The position numbers were made by a program, and so were the translations under genes. From the NCBI GenBank assembly GCA_902527545.1, contig CABZPR010000001.1, forward strand, positions 1 to 64,000: a DNA stretch of 64,000 nt, written 5' to 3'. This DNA comes from an uncultured Alphaproteobacteria bacterium (GTDB lineage Bacteria; Pseudomonadota; Alphaproteobacteria; HIMB59). Positions within the stretch are counted from its first letter, which is position 1; the number at the start of each line of letters is the position of its first letter. Below the pieces are notes generated by a model. That model was not told the DNA's origin, did not search any database, and was given only the letters and a program-made list of their open reading frames with translations. Below are positions 44,761 to 54,154 of the stretch, piece by piece.

Positions 44761-45855
44761 ATGCAATCTTACAGACAGTTAATTGAAAGAACTCGTCTTT
44801 TGGAAAAGGATAGAAACATATCTTTAGATTTTACAGATAAAAAAATTGTTGATAGTTGGATTAGATGTTTTGAAAATGGTTTAAGTCCTGAGAGAAATTC
44901 TATTGAAAGTGTAATAAGTGCATCAAAATTAAATGAACTCCAAGATGAGTATAACGATATCAGAGGTTTTATTTTACCAGAGTTGGAACTTCTTCATTCT
45001 CAAATTGCTGGAACAAACTTTATGGTTGCTTTTGCGGATAACGAGGGAGTTGTACTCGACACACTCTATGATAATGAATTTTATAATAGTAAAGCAAGAA
45101 AGGTTGTTATACCTGGCTCAGTTTGGAAAGAAGAGTATAGAGGAACGAATGGATTAGGATTAACACTTAAAACAAAGTCTGCATCAATAGTTGCTGGAGG
45201 TGAGCATTTTTTTAATGAACATTGTCAACTTTCCTGTTTTGCAAGTCCAATTTTTGATCATAACCAAAATATTGTTGGTATTATAGACGCTTCAACAGAC
45301 ACATCATCAAGACAAGATCATACTTTGGCTCTTGTAAAACTATCTGCAAAATCTGTAGAACAGAAATTATTTTTGAATTCATTTCAGCACACTAACATTT
45401 ACTCTTTTCACCCAAGAAGCGAATACCTGAATACAAACAGTATAGGTTTAATTGCTGTTAATGATGATGGAGAAATAGAAGGAGTAAATTCTAACGCAAG
45501 AGTTATGCTAAGTGGTATTTTTAAAGATACAACAAATGATTTTTTTAATATCTTTACTACTCCATATCATAAAATTGCTTATGATTTAAATTTAGATAAA
45601 GTTTTAAAAGTAAAAGATTGGTTGGGCTCAAGTCTTTTTATTAAGCTATTTCAAAGACAAGTATCAAATCTTAATAGGGTAAATAATAATTTCAAACAAC
45701 CATATAAGCCTTGTGTTAATTGCGAAGGATCTGCAATAAAAGAAAAGCAGTGTATTCTTATTCAAAAAACATATAAGCAAACTGGCGAAAAAGTTAGCAG
45801 AGTTTCAAGAACTTTAAATATCTCTAGAACGACTGTTTATAAGCATTTATCTTAG
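44761..45855 (+). CDS. AcoR-like regulator with GAF and Fis-type HTH, lacking the AAA+ domain
   Basis: 364 residues. The N-terminus is that of AcoR proteins: SWIRCFENGLSPE at 32-44, then a GAF domain (~75-200) with YRGTNGLGLTL, GGEHFF and CFASPIFDHNQNIVGIIDAS. A PAS-like part follows (~220-300, GLIAVNDDGEIEGVN), and a C-terminal Fis HTH (~340-364, VSRVSRTLNISRTTVYKHL). AcoR itself has a sigma-54-activating ATPase between PAS and HTH; none is present (no GAFTGA or Walker motifs). It must act without sigma-54. A CVNC pair lies just before the HTH. Divergent from the alcohol dehydrogenase operon, its probable target. Confidence 0.85.
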   Translation: MQSYRQLIERTRLLEKDRNISLDFTDKKIVDSWIRCFENGLSPERNSIESVISASKLNELQDEYNDIRGFILPELELLHSQIAGTNFMVAFADNEGVVLDTLYDNEFYNSKARKVVIPGSVWKEEYRGTNGLGLTLKTKSASIVAGGEHFFNEHCQLSCFASPIFDHNQNIVGIIDASTDTSSRQDHTLALVKLSAKSVEQKLFLNSFQHTNIYSFHPRSEYLNTNSIGLIAVNDDGEIEGVNSNARVMLSGIFKDTTNDFFNIFTTPYHKIAYDLNLDKVLKVKDWLGSSLFIKLFQRQVSNLNRVNNNFKQPYKPCVNCEGSAIKEKQCILIQKTYKQTGEKVSRVSRTLNISRTTVYKHLS

Positions 45856-46890
45856 TTACTTTACGCCAAGTTTTTTTTGTAAGTCACTAGAAGAGGTAGT
45901 GTATCTAAACACATATTTCTTATCACTGTGACAGTATTCAAACATTTTTTTTGCTGCAAGAGCTGCTTCATGAAAGCCACTTAAAATTAACTTTAATTTA
46001 CCAGGATAAATACAAATATCTCCGACAGCAAAAACTCTTGGAACAGAAGTTTCAAAATTCTCAGTATTTACTGAAATTAAATTTTTCTCTAAATTTAAGC
46101 CCCAGTCTGCTATTGGGCCTAATTCTATTTTTAATCCAAAAAAAGGAAAAATGGCGTCAATATCACTTAATGTATTTTCATCATTAAGTGTCACTGTGAC
46201 TTTACCGTTATCATTTTTTTCAACTTTTTTTAAACTTCCCATGTTGAAGTTAACATAACCTTTATCAACTAAAGACATAACTTTATTTACAGAGTCTTGA
46301 ACTCCTTTAAATTCTTTTCTTCTGTGGACTAAAGAAACATTTTTGGCTATTCCTTGAAATCCCATAACATAATCAAGCGCAGAGTCACCACCGCCAATTA
46401 TTAAAATATTCTTATCTTTAAAATCAGATCTTTTTTTTACAGAGTAAAAAATATTTTTATTTTCTAGCTCCTGAGAGCCCTCTGCAGGAAGCTTTCTTGG
46501 AACAAAACTACCAGCGCCCGCTGCAATCACAAGAGACTTGCATTTAATGGATGTGCCCTTATCGGTTTCAACTAAAATATCGTTTTCATTTAGAGATATT
46601 TTAGAGGTTAATTGATTGAGATGATAAGAAGGATTGAAAGGCTCAGCTTGTTTTATTAAATCATCGGTTAGTTCTTGGCCAGTAATAGCAGGCCTACTTG
46701 GAATATCATATAAATTTTTATCAGGATATAATTCTGCGCACTGCCCTCCTATTTTATCAAGGTTGTCGATTAAATGAGCCTTCATGTCTAAAAGACCCAA
46801 TTCAAAAACTTGAAACAGACCACATGGGCCAGCGCCGATAATTACAACGTCTGTTTCGTGGCTTCCACCTGATTTAATAATATTGGTCAT
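45856..46890 (-). CDS. Ferredoxin/flavodoxin-NADP reductase, thioredoxin-reductase-like (YumC type)
   Basis: FAD/NADPH flavoprotein of 344 residues. FAD motif IIGAGPCGLFQVFELG at ~16-31, NADPH motif GGGDSALDY at ~166, and AVGDICIYPGK near the C-terminus. The redox-active CxxC of thioredoxin reductase is missing, and ECxxLYPxK-like AELYPDKNLYDIPS is present, both marks of type 2 ferredoxin-NADP reductases. Convergent with the AcoR-like gene with no spacer. Core redox enzyme in many alphaproteobacteria. Confidence 0.9.
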   Translation of the reverse strand: MTNIIKSGGSHETDVVIIGAGPCGLFQVFELGLLDMKAHLIDNLDKIGGQCAELYPDKNLYDIPSRPAITGQELTDDLIKQAEPFNPSYHLNQLTSKISLNENDILVETDKGTSIKCKSLVIAAGAGSFVPRKLPAEGSQELENKNIFYSVKKRSDFKDKNILIIGGGDSALDYVMGFQGIAKNVSLVHRRKEFKGVQDSVNKVMSLVDKGYVNFNMGSLKKVEKNDNGKVTVTLNDENTLSDIDAIFPFFGLKIELGPIADWGLNLEKNLISVNTENFETSVPRVFAVGDICIYPGKLKLILSGFHEAALAAKKMFEYCHSDKKYVFRYTTSSSDLQKKLGVK

Positions 46891-47093
46891 GTCTTATTAT
46901 TATAATAAATGTTACTTGAGTTAGATTATTTGTTTCTTTTGTAAATATCAAAAACCATTATTGCTAATGCTAAAACTGCGCCAAATATACCCAATAAAAT
47001 CTAGGTTTTTAAAGTCATATTTATAAACTAACCAGTTAACTCTATTATGGTAATCAATGCATTTCTAGTTTAAAAAAAACTAGGAGAAATAAA

Positions 47094-48206
47094 GTGGGGG
47101 CAAAAAAGTCGGATTTTTTTGATTCAAGAGATAAATATTTATCATTTGTAAATTCTACCAACGAGAAAAGTCGAATAGCTTTTCAATTAGCGAAGTATTT
47201 AAAAAATTCTAAAATTACTAAAGATGCATTTAGAATTTTTGATGCTGGGACAGGAGATGGCTCAGTTATCTGCACATTGCTATCGGCTGTTCATGACAAA
47301 TTTCCTGAAGATCCAATTATAGTTGTTGGAAAAGAAATTAGTATTGATGATATTAACAGTCTTCTAAATTATCTTGGTTATAGATTTTTTGAACATAAGA
47401 ATTTAGTTTTCTGTATAACGAATGCGTCATACAGAGAAATTAATGATAATCGATTCACAGATTGTAAGTTAATTAAAAAAGAATTAGTTGGAAATTCAAG
47501 TTTTAGTTTCAATCAGCAACTCATGAATATGGGTGAGGTTATAAGAAAAAATTGGGATATAAAAGAAGATACTTCTTCAACCATATTGAGACCGAAGCAA
47601 AAGACACTAATGGTTATTTATAGAAAGGATCAAAAAATTGCATTAAAGCATTTGATACCAAGTAAGTTAGAGAGTATTCCAAAGTTTTATGACTATATAA
47701 TTGCATCTCAAGCTTTCAGGCTAAGATCTCCTTACGAAAGAACACTTAAGCTTGTACTTATTCCATTATTAAAAATGTTAGATATAAAAGGTCAGCTATT
47801 TTTTATTTATTCATCTGGAAATGATTTTTCAAAAAAGCTTCTCAAATTATTCTTTCCAAAAATTAATCCCTATCAATTTAGTGATCCCAAAAAATTTGTA
47901 GAAAGCCTGAATAAGAATATACCTCATTTTAGAAAAAAATTTAAAGTATCCACATCTTCATTTTTATTTTCATTTATAAACCTATCATTATCCTCTAAGA
48001 AAAAATTTTCACCGATGAACTCTCTTGGATTATGGAATGCTATCACCTATGTTGGTCAAATATCCGAAAGTGAACAAAGAATTATAAAAATAAGTATTAA
48101 TTTCCTTGATAAAATTAGCAATAGTGCAAAAAAACTTAAATTGCAATTTAGTGATCATCTTTTAAGATTTGAAAAGAATAATTTTAAAAGTCATTGGGAT
48201 GAGTAA
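47094..48206 (+). CDS. SAM-methyltransferase-like protein coupled to the DddP-like gene
   Basis: 370 residues, cytoplasmic. The start is GTG with AGGAG upstream. Residues ~44-53 (IFDAGTGDGSV) form a class I SAM-binding glycine motif, and a later YDYIIASQAFRLRSP ... LKMLDIKGQLFFIYSSGND stretch matches motifs IV and VI of such enzymes. The central part, ~115-185, is not familiar. The gene overlaps the next one by eight bases, so the two are translated together. Substrate unknown. The 203 bases upstream hold the promoter and a short minus-strand frame interrupted by a stop. Confidence 0.72.
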   Translation: MGAKKSDFFDSRDKYLSFVNSTNEKSRIAFQLAKYLKNSKITKDAFRIFDAGTGDGSVICTLLSAVHDKFPEDPIIVVGKEISIDDINSLLNYLGYRFFEHKNLVFCITNASYREINDNRFTDCKLIKKELVGNSSFSFNQQLMNMGEVIRKNWDIKEDTSSTILRPKQKTLMVIYRKDQKIALKHLIPSKLESIPKFYDYIIASQAFRLRSPYERTLKLVLIPLLKMLDIKGQLFFIYSSGNDFSKKLLKLFFPKINPYQFSDPKKFVESLNKNIPHFRKKFKVSTSSFLFSFINLSLSSKKKFSPMNSLGLWNAITYVGQISESEQRIIKISINFLDKISNSAKKLKLQFSDHLLRFEKNNFKSHWDE

Positions 48207-49485
48207 TTTTACAAGTAAATTTGCTGACCGTAAAATTGGCCCAAAGTTTTTCGAAACAATTAACCAAAATTTTGAAAATCAAGTTTACAAACCTAGGCTC
48301 TACGAAGAAAAAATAGACTTCGACCGTTTACGTATGTACCGACTCAATAGAGTTTTAGAACAACTACGATTAAATAATGTTGGTGCTTGCATATTATTTG
48401 ATCCGATCAATATAAGGTATGCAACTGACAGTAGAAATATGAGTTTATTTACAATGCATGAACTTGTGCGATTTGTATTTATTTCTGCAGAGGGAAAAGT
48501 AATACTATTTGATTATCCGAAGAGCGAGCATCTCTCAGAACATTTATGCACGATTGATGATATTCGAGCAGTTGATAGTTGGGATTTTTTTTCGGCAAAT
48601 AATTTTGTTGATAAAAATGCAAAAAAATGGGCTGGCACTGTTCAAGATTTAATGAGAGAGCATTCACCTGATAATAATTGCCTTGCAATAGATGTTTCCG
48701 ATCCAGTTGGAATACAGATGTTACTTAAACAGTTTAATGTTAAACTAGTGAACGCCCAAAAGTACATTGAGCTTGCAAGATCTATTAAATCTGATGATGA
48801 GTTAATTTGCATGAAGGCTTCTATTGAGACTGCTGAAAAAGGAATGTGGCTAATGAAAGATAAACTTCAAGCAGGTATGACAGAAGAGGAACTTTGGTCA
48901 TACATGCATAAAGTCAATATTGAAAATGGTGGGGAATGGTTTGAGACTCGTCTTTTAGTATCTGGACCACGAACAAATCCTTGGCTTCAAGAATGCAGTA
49001 ACAGAGTCATTGAGTCTGGAGATTTAGTTGCTTTTGATACAGATATGGTTGGACCGTACGGTTACTGTGCTGATATCTCTCGAACCTTTGTTGAGGGCAA
49101 TCGTCTAAATGATGAACAAAAAAGGCTCTACTCAATGTCTTTAGAGCATATTAATCATAACAAATCCCTAATTAAAGCTGGTGTAAATTTTAGAGAATTT
49201 GCAGAAAAATCCTGGACATTGCCTGATAATTGTTACGATAATCATTATCCATGCATTATTCATGGTGTCGGTCTTTGTGATGAATGGCCACTTGTTGCTT
49301 ACCCAAATAGAGATTTTAGCAATGCAGATTACTCAGCCAATTTTGAGGAAAATATGACTATCTGTGTAGAGAGTTATATTGGTGAAGTTGGCGGTAAAGA
49401 AGGAATTAAACTTGAGGATCAGTTCGTTGTAACCAAAGATGGCTTGAAGCAACTAAACTCATTTCCTTATGAGATAGATATCTAA
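48199..49485 (+). CDS. dddP: DddP-like DMSP lyase / M24 metalloprotein
   Basis: Creatinase-fold (M24) enzyme of 428 residues closely resembling DddP, which splits dimethylsulfoniopropionate into DMS and acrylate. The DddP hallmark GGEWFETRLLVSGPRTNPWLQEC (from 244) is nearly unchanged, as is HGVGLCDEWPLVAYP. Metal ligands by alignment from memory: D280, D282, D292, H355, E391 and E406. The catalytic aspartate would be D361. I start it at ATG 48199, overlapping the methyltransferase-like stop; the frame is open to 48169. Cytoplasmic. A peptidase-like relative with another substrate cannot be ruled out. Confidence 0.78.
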   Translation: MSNFTSKFADRKIGPKFFETINQNFENQVYKPRLYEEKIDFDRLRMYRLNRVLEQLRLNNVGACILFDPINIRYATDSRNMSLFTMHELVRFVFISAEGKVILFDYPKSEHLSEHLCTIDDIRAVDSWDFFSANNFVDKNAKKWAGTVQDLMREHSPDNNCLAIDVSDPVGIQMLLKQFNVKLVNAQKYIELARSIKSDDELICMKASIETAEKGMWLMKDKLQAGMTEEELWSYMHKVNIENGGEWFETRLLVSGPRTNPWLQECSNRVIESGDLVAFDTDMVGPYGYCADISRTFVEGNRLNDEQKRLYSMSLEHINHNKSLIKAGVNFREFAEKSWTLPDNCYDNHYPCIIHGVGLCDEWPLVAYPNRDFSNADYSANFEENMTICVESYIGEVGGKEGIKLEDQFVVTKDGLKQLNSFPYEIDI

Positions 49486-49486
49486 A

Positions 49487-49807
49487 TTGATTGGATATTT
49501 TTATTTAGCTGCAGCAGTCTTCTTCGGGATACTTTCAAATAATTTTGCAAAAATATCAAATGGATACGAGAAATTCATACCAACTTCACTAAGTGCTATT
49601 TCCATAGTAATCGCAGTCTTTTTTATTTCTAAGGTAATGAAGTTTTTACCAATGGGAATTGCCTATGCCTCTTATGCTGGTTTAGTGATTTTTGGAACGT
49701 TCATGTTAAGTATAATTAAGTTTGGTCAGAGTCCAAACTTATTTGGAATTCTTGGTTGCGGGCTAATTATACTTGGTATTGTTATGGTAAACGCTCTGGG
49801 TAAATAA
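49487..49807 (+). CDS. SMR-family small membrane transporter lacking the key glutamate
   Basis: 106 residues, four membrane helices, colinear with EmrE without gaps at the N-terminus (MIGYFYLAAAVF against MNPYIYLGGAIL). The SMR marks KISNGY (K22), PMGIAYA with Y60, and a C-terminal GIVMVNAL are kept. But the invariant proton- and drug-binding Glu14 is Gly14 here, and Trp63 is Tyr. It should not work as a proton antiporter in the EmrE way. The TTG start lies one base after the DddP-like stop, so it is third in that operon. It may be one half of a heterodimer or a different carrier. Confidence 0.82.
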   Translation: MIGYFYLAAAVFFGILSNNFAKISNGYEKFIPTSLSAISIVIAVFFISKVMKFLPMGIAYASYAGLVIFGTFMLSIIKFGQSPNLFGILGCGLIILGIVMVNALGK

Positions 49808-50701
49808 TTACTTCATTCCAGTCATAGTTATACCTTCAACAAATCTTTTTTGAGCAACTATGAAAGCCACAATTAGTGGAATGGTAACAGTAACAATTGA
49901 CGCCATCATAGGTCCAAATTCATCACTATCAATTCCGCCTCTAAATTCTCTAATACCAAGTGGTGGTGTAAACAAATCACGATTACCTGTAATAACAATC
50001 CTAGGCCAAAAATAATCATTCCAGTGAGCAACAACTGAGAAAATAGCAAAAGCGAGTAACGCCGGTATGGCTACAGGAAGCATAACTTTCCAAACAATAG
50101 AATACTCTCCCATACCATCCATCCTTGCAGCATCAATAAGTTCATCTGGTACTGTCATAAAAAATTGCCGCATGAGAAAAATTCCAAACACAGATATCGT
50201 CCACGGTATTATCAAGGCTGCATAGGTATCCACTAGTCCAGCTTTTGCTAACATGACATACAATGGTAATGCGATAGCATGTACAGGAATTAATAAACAG
50301 AATAGAACCATGGAAAAGACAAATTCCCTTCCTTTAAACCTGAGTTTCGCTAGTGCATAAGAACATGGAAGTGCAATCAATACTTGTATTAAAAAGATTG
50401 AAATAGTCACGATCAAACCGTTCATTAAATACCTTGGAATTGGGGCTTTTTTGAACGCAAACCAGAAATTGTATTTATATGGCCGCATTGTACATACCTC
50501 TTCGGTGTATCCGTGCTTAGTACATACTGGGAATGTTTGAATCTCCTGCGCTCCGACTAATCCACCAGATATTGACTGAATTTCTTGTTGAGATTTAAGT
50601 GACATTGAAACCATCATGTAGAATGGGATCAACACAATTAATGCTCCAATAATGAGCAGTCCATGCTTCCATGACTCTCCAATATAATGTCTAGCTAACA
50701 T
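49808..50701 (-). CDS. ABC transporter permease (UgpE/MalG type) with cysteine loop
   Basis: About 297 residues from the ATG at 50701, one base after the upstream permease; the frame is open to a TTG at 50725. Six helices; EAA loop ELIDAARMDGMGEYSIVWKVMLP. Between helix 1 and helix 2 is a periplasmic loop of about 50 residues (from KSQQEIQSISGG to FAFKKAP) containing the two cysteines of VCTKHGYTEEVC, which could form a disulfide. Such a loop is not usual in UgpE. Works with the ATPase at 51662 and, probably, the binding protein at 55727. Confidence 0.88.
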   Translation of the reverse strand: MLARHYIGESWKHGLLIIGALIVLIPFYMMVSMSLKSQQEIQSISGGLVGAQEIQTFPVCTKHGYTEEVCTMRPYKYNFWFAFKKAPIPRYLMNGLIVTISIFLIQVLIALPCSYALAKLRFKGREFVFSMVLFCLLIPVHAIALPLYVMLAKAGLVDTYAALIIPWTISVFGIFLMRQFFMTVPDELIDAARMDGMGEYSIVWKVMLPVAIPALLAFAIFSVVAHWNDYFWPRIVITGNRDLFTPPLGIREFRGGIDSDEFGPMMASIVTVTIPLIVAFIVAQKRFVEGITMTGMK

Positions 50702-50702
50702 T

Positions 50703-51659
50703 TTAGTAATGTACCCTTTTCTCAATCACATATCTTTGGAAGAATGTTAGCAAGATTATAAAAATTATAAACACAACAGTAATCGCTGCACCAATACTAG
50801 TAATATTTTGTTGAATTGCTTTTTCAAAAATTGCGTACATCATTACATAAGTTGTTTTTGCAGGGCCGCCTTTTGTAAGAATTTCAATTGTGTCAAATAC
50901 TTGAAATGACCTTATTGTCGTTATGGTTACCACAAAAAGAGTTGTAGGACCTAACATTGGCCAAGTTACAAGTTTAAATTGTTCCCAAGTTGACTGAGCA
51001 CCATCCATTTCTGCAGCATGATACAATTCTCTTGGTATGCTTGTTAAACCAGCTAAGTATAACACCATATTAAATCCAAAGGCTTGCCATACTCCTATAA
51101 AACAAATTGTCCAAATCGCTGTTTTTTTATCTTTGAGCCAATACGGGAAATCCATATTGTTAGCACAAGCAACACTGTACCAACTGTCCTCGGAACTAAC
51201 CCACGGTAGCCAATGAAAACCTAAAATAAATTCTCTTATACCTCCACATCCATTGGCAAGAAAAGAATTTATTATTCCAAGAGTTGGATGAAGAGTAAAT
51301 TCCCAAGCAATAGCCATTGCCAATAAAGTAGCCATTACCGGAAGAAAGAAAATTGTTTTATAAATATCAGCTCCAAATCGAAGAGAGTTGAGCATAATGG
51401 CTGCAACTAAACCTAATACCACTGAAACAGGGACAACGATTAACACGTAAGTTGCCGTTGATATAATCATTTTAATGTAAGTTTTTCTGGAGAACATTTT
51501 TTCATAATTCTCCATGCCTACCCATTCGAAACTAGAATTACCAAGATTGTAATTAGTAAATGAGATACCTCCGGCTAAAAAAATTGGAAGTATTAATATG
51601 ACAATCATTAGTATGATTGCAGGCCAAACAAACCAAATATGTGCTTTAGAGTGGTGCAT
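50703..51659 (-). CDS. ABC transporter permease (UgpA/MalF type) with periplasmic insert
   Basis: 318 residues, six helices; EAA loop SIPRELYHAAEMDGAQSTWEQFKLVTWP. An insert of around 45 residues after the third helix (FLANGCGGIREF to DFPYWLKDKKTA) carries two cysteines and several tryptophans and lies on the periplasmic side. Both permeases of this importer thus have unusual cysteine-bearing external loops. It begins two bases after the ATPase gene. Confidence 0.88.
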   Translation of the reverse strand: MHHSKAHIWFVWPAIILMIVILILPIFLAGGISFTNYNLGNSSFEWVGMENYEKMFSRKTYIKMIISTATYVLIVVPVSVVLGLVAAIMLNSLRFGADIYKTIFFLPVMATLLAMAIAWEFTLHPTLGIINSFLANGCGGIREFILGFHWLPWVSSEDSWYSVACANNMDFPYWLKDKKTAIWTICFIGVWQAFGFNMVLYLAGLTSIPRELYHAAEMDGAQSTWEQFKLVTWPMLGPTTLFVVTITTIRSFQVFDTIEILTKGGPAKTTYVMMYAIFEKAIQQNITSIGAAITVVFIIFIILLTFFQRYVIEKRVHY

Positions 51660-51661
51660 AT

Positions 51662-52780
51662 TTATCGGATACGCTCACCAGATGTTTCAAAAAGCATAGC
51701 CTCTGCATGAGAGGGACTTATTCTAACTGTTTCCCCATTTGAGATCAGTCCAACTTGTGGTGAGCCTCTGACTATGATTTTAGAGTCAGATTGATCAACT
51801 TGAACATGGTAAAATATATCAGAACCAAGGTTTTCTCGGTATGAAACTGTAGCCTCAAATGCAGGTTTGTTTGAGTCTTTTGTAATTTCTAAATGTTCTG
51901 GTCTCACAGCAACTAAAGCTTTTTGACTATTAGTATTAAATTTTCTTTCAAGCTTAATACCCATAAATTCAACAGAACCATCAGAGCCAATCTGAGCAGC
52001 AAATGTGTTAATCTTTGGGCTGCCAACAAATTCTGCAACCCTTAAAGATGATGGATTATTATAAACCTCACTTGGAGTATCAAGTTGCAAAAGTTCCCCA
52101 TCAATCATTACCGCCATTCGAGTTGACATTGTAAGTGCTTCAGCTTGATCATGCGTCACATAAATGAAAGTGGTCTTTAAAGAATTATGAAGCTCAGATA
52201 GTTCAGATCTCATATGAACTCTTAATGCAGCATCAAGATTTGATAAAGGTTCATCCATTAAGAATGCGACTGGTTCTCTTACCATCGCTCTTCCTAGTGC
52301 CGCTCTTTGTCTTTGACCACCAGATAGTTGACCTGGCTTCCTATCAAGTAGTTCTGTTATTTTTAAAGTTTCAGATGTTTTGAAAACAAGGTCATCAATT
52401 GATTTCTTTTTTTCTTTTCTACTTGGTACAAAATTACCAATAAGAGGCAACCTCTCTACAAAACTATAGTCTCTTAATTTCAAAGGTGTTTCTAAATTTT
52501 TTCTGACTGTCAGGTGCGGGTAAAGAGCGTAAGATTGAAAAACCATTGCTAAGTCTCTCTTGCTAGCTCTGGTGCTGTTAACATTCTTATCATCAATAAT
52601 TACGTCACCACTATTTTGTTGCTCCAATCCGGCAATAATTTTTAACAAAGTGGATTTGCCGCAACCGGATGGACCCACTAATGTTAAAAATTCGCCATCT
52701 TGGATATCAAGGCTTAGTTGTTTAAGCACCTCAGTTGAGCCAAATGACTTATTGATGTTCTTTAAAGAAATTGTCCCCAT
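51662..52780 (-). CDS. ABC transporter ATPase (UgpC/MalK type)
   Basis: 372 residues. Walker A GPSGCGKST, Q-loop MVFQSYALYPHLTV, signature LSGGQRQRAALGRAM, Walker B FLMDEPLSNLD, switch YVTHDQAEAL. An insertion of some 20 residues (SFVERLPLIGNFVPSRKEKK) interrupts the helical domain, which is uncommon. C-terminal TOBE with VAVRPEHLEI. First gene of the minus-strand transporter unit, divergent from phnA over 136 bases, so both are likely under one control region. Confidence 0.93.
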   Translation of the reverse strand: MGTISLKNINKSFGSTEVLKQLSLDIQDGEFLTLVGPSGCGKSTLLKIIAGLEQQNSGDVIIDDKNVNSTRASKRDLAMVFQSYALYPHLTVRKNLETPLKLRDYSFVERLPLIGNFVPSRKEKKKSIDDLVFKTSETLKITELLDRKPGQLSGGQRQRAALGRAMVREPVAFLMDEPLSNLDAALRVHMRSELSELHNSLKTTFIYVTHDQAEALTMSTRMAVMIDGELLQLDTPSEVYNNPSSLRVAEFVGSPKINTFAAQIGSDGSVEFMGIKLERKFNTNSQKALVAVRPEHLEITKDSNKPAFEATVSYRENLGSDIFYHVQVDQSDSKIIVRGSPQVGLISNGETVRISPSHAEAMLFETSGERIR

Positions 52781-52916
52781 CTATTTTTATTCCTCAAAAC
52801 TAAAATAGTTCTGATTAAGACATTTTAAAAGTAAATTTGTAAAATTTATGTTAAAACTTTATGAACAAATTTTAAATAAATCGGAAGTTTGTTCTTTATA
52901 GTGGGCAATAGTAGTT

Positions 52917-54152
52917 ATGAGTGATAAAATTGAAATAAACAAAAGACAATACAATAAATCACTTTCTTCAACTGTAGTAGTTATATGCCTTGATGGTAGT
53001 CAAAAAGAGTATATTGATATCGCCTCTTCAAAAGGATTGATACCAAATCTTGATAAAATACTGAAAAATGGCCAATATCTGATGGCTAACAGTGCTATTC
53101 CCAGTTTTACAAACCCTAACAACATTTCGATAGTCACAGGGCAACCTAGTGATGTTCATGGAATAAGTGGTAATTTCTTTTATACCCCATCAACCGGTGA
53201 AGAAGTGATGATGAATGATCCACAATATTTAAGAGCTCCAACTATTTTTGAGAAATATTATAATGAAGGTTATAAAATAGCAGTAATCACTGCAAAGGAC
53301 AAATTAAGAACTCTTTTAGGTAATGGTTTAAGATTTAATGAAGGAAGAGCAATCTGTTTTTCATCAGAAAAATCAGATCAGGCCACACTCAGTGAAAATG
53401 GTATTGAAAATATTAATGACTGGATTGGAATGAAAGTACCTGAGGTATATTCTCAGGATCTATCAGAATTTGTTATGGCAGCTGGGGTAAAATTACTTGA
53501 GGAATTTAATCCTGACATTATGTATTTATCTACCACTGACTTTATTCAACACAAATATGCACCTGGAGATAAAGAAGCAAATGATTTTTATCAGATGTTT
53601 GATAAGTATGTCAGTAAAATTTGTAGTAATGGGAATTCAGTTGTCATCACTGCAGATCATGGAATGAAGTCTAAAGCAAATATTAATGGAGAACCTAATG
53701 CCATCTTCCTTCAAGATTATTTAGATGATCAAATGGGTAAAGATGAGGCTAAAGTAATACTTCCAATTACTGACCCTTATGTAGTTCATCATGGTTCACT
53801 GGGATCGTTTGCCACTATATATGTAAAAGATAAATCAAAAATTGATGAAACAATTAGCAAAATATCATCAATTAAAGAAATTGAAGTAGTTGTTAAACAA
53901 GAAGAAGCATGTAGAGAATATAGGCTACCTTCAGATAGAATAGGTGATATCGTATGCATGTCATCTGAAGATATGACAATTGGTACCTCAAAAGCTAATC
54001 ATGATCTTTCAAAATTAAAGGAACCCCTTAGATCTCATGGAGGTCATCATGAAAGAGAAGTTCCTTTTATTTCTAATAAAAAACTAAACATTGCCAAAGA
54101 TCAAAGTTTAAATAACTATGATGCATTTTTTTATGCTATTAATGGAGCTTAA
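52917..54152 (+). CDS. phnA: Phosphonoacetate hydrolase PhnA
   Basis: Zinc enzyme of the alkaline-phosphatase superfamily that cleaves phosphonoacetate to acetate and phosphate. 411 residues. The two-metal site is all there: D26 (CLDGS), T65 (SFTNPNN), D208 and H212 (TTDFIQHK), D247 and H248 (ADHG), and a late histidine in [21 protein letters not shown] and ISGNFFYTP are typical of the family. Followed three bases later by the aldehyde dehydrogenase that makes its substrate. Gives the cell phosphate and a little carbon from phosphonates. Confidence 0.93.
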   Translation: MSDKIEINKRQYNKSLSSTVVVICLDGSQKEYIDIASSKGLIPNLDKILKNGQYLMANSAIPSFTNPNNISIVTGQPSDVHGISGNFFYTPSTGEEVMMNDPQYLRAPTIFEKYYNEGYKIAVITAKDKLRTLLGNGLRFNEGRAICFSSEKSDQATLSENGIENINDWIGMKVPEVYSQDLSEFVMAAGVKLLEEFNPDIMYLSTTDFIQHKYAPGDKEANDFYQMFDKYVSKICSNGNSVVITADHGMKSKANINGEPNAIFLQDYLDDQMGKDEAKVILPITDPYVVHHGSLGSFATIYVKDKSKIDETISKISSIKEIEVVVKQEEACREYRLPSDRIGDIVCMSSEDMTIGTSKANHDLSKLKEPLRSHGGHHEREVPFISNKKLNIAKDQSLNNYDAFFYAINGA

Positions 54153-54154
54153 TC

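Noticed and set aside
46926-47018. Short minus-strand frame encoding a one-helix peptide (ILLGIFGAVLALAIMVFDIYKRNK) with an ATG upstream
   Set aside because: An in-frame TAG separates the ATG from the hydrophobic part. It may be a decayed small membrane protein or one starting at TTG, but nothing supports translation.
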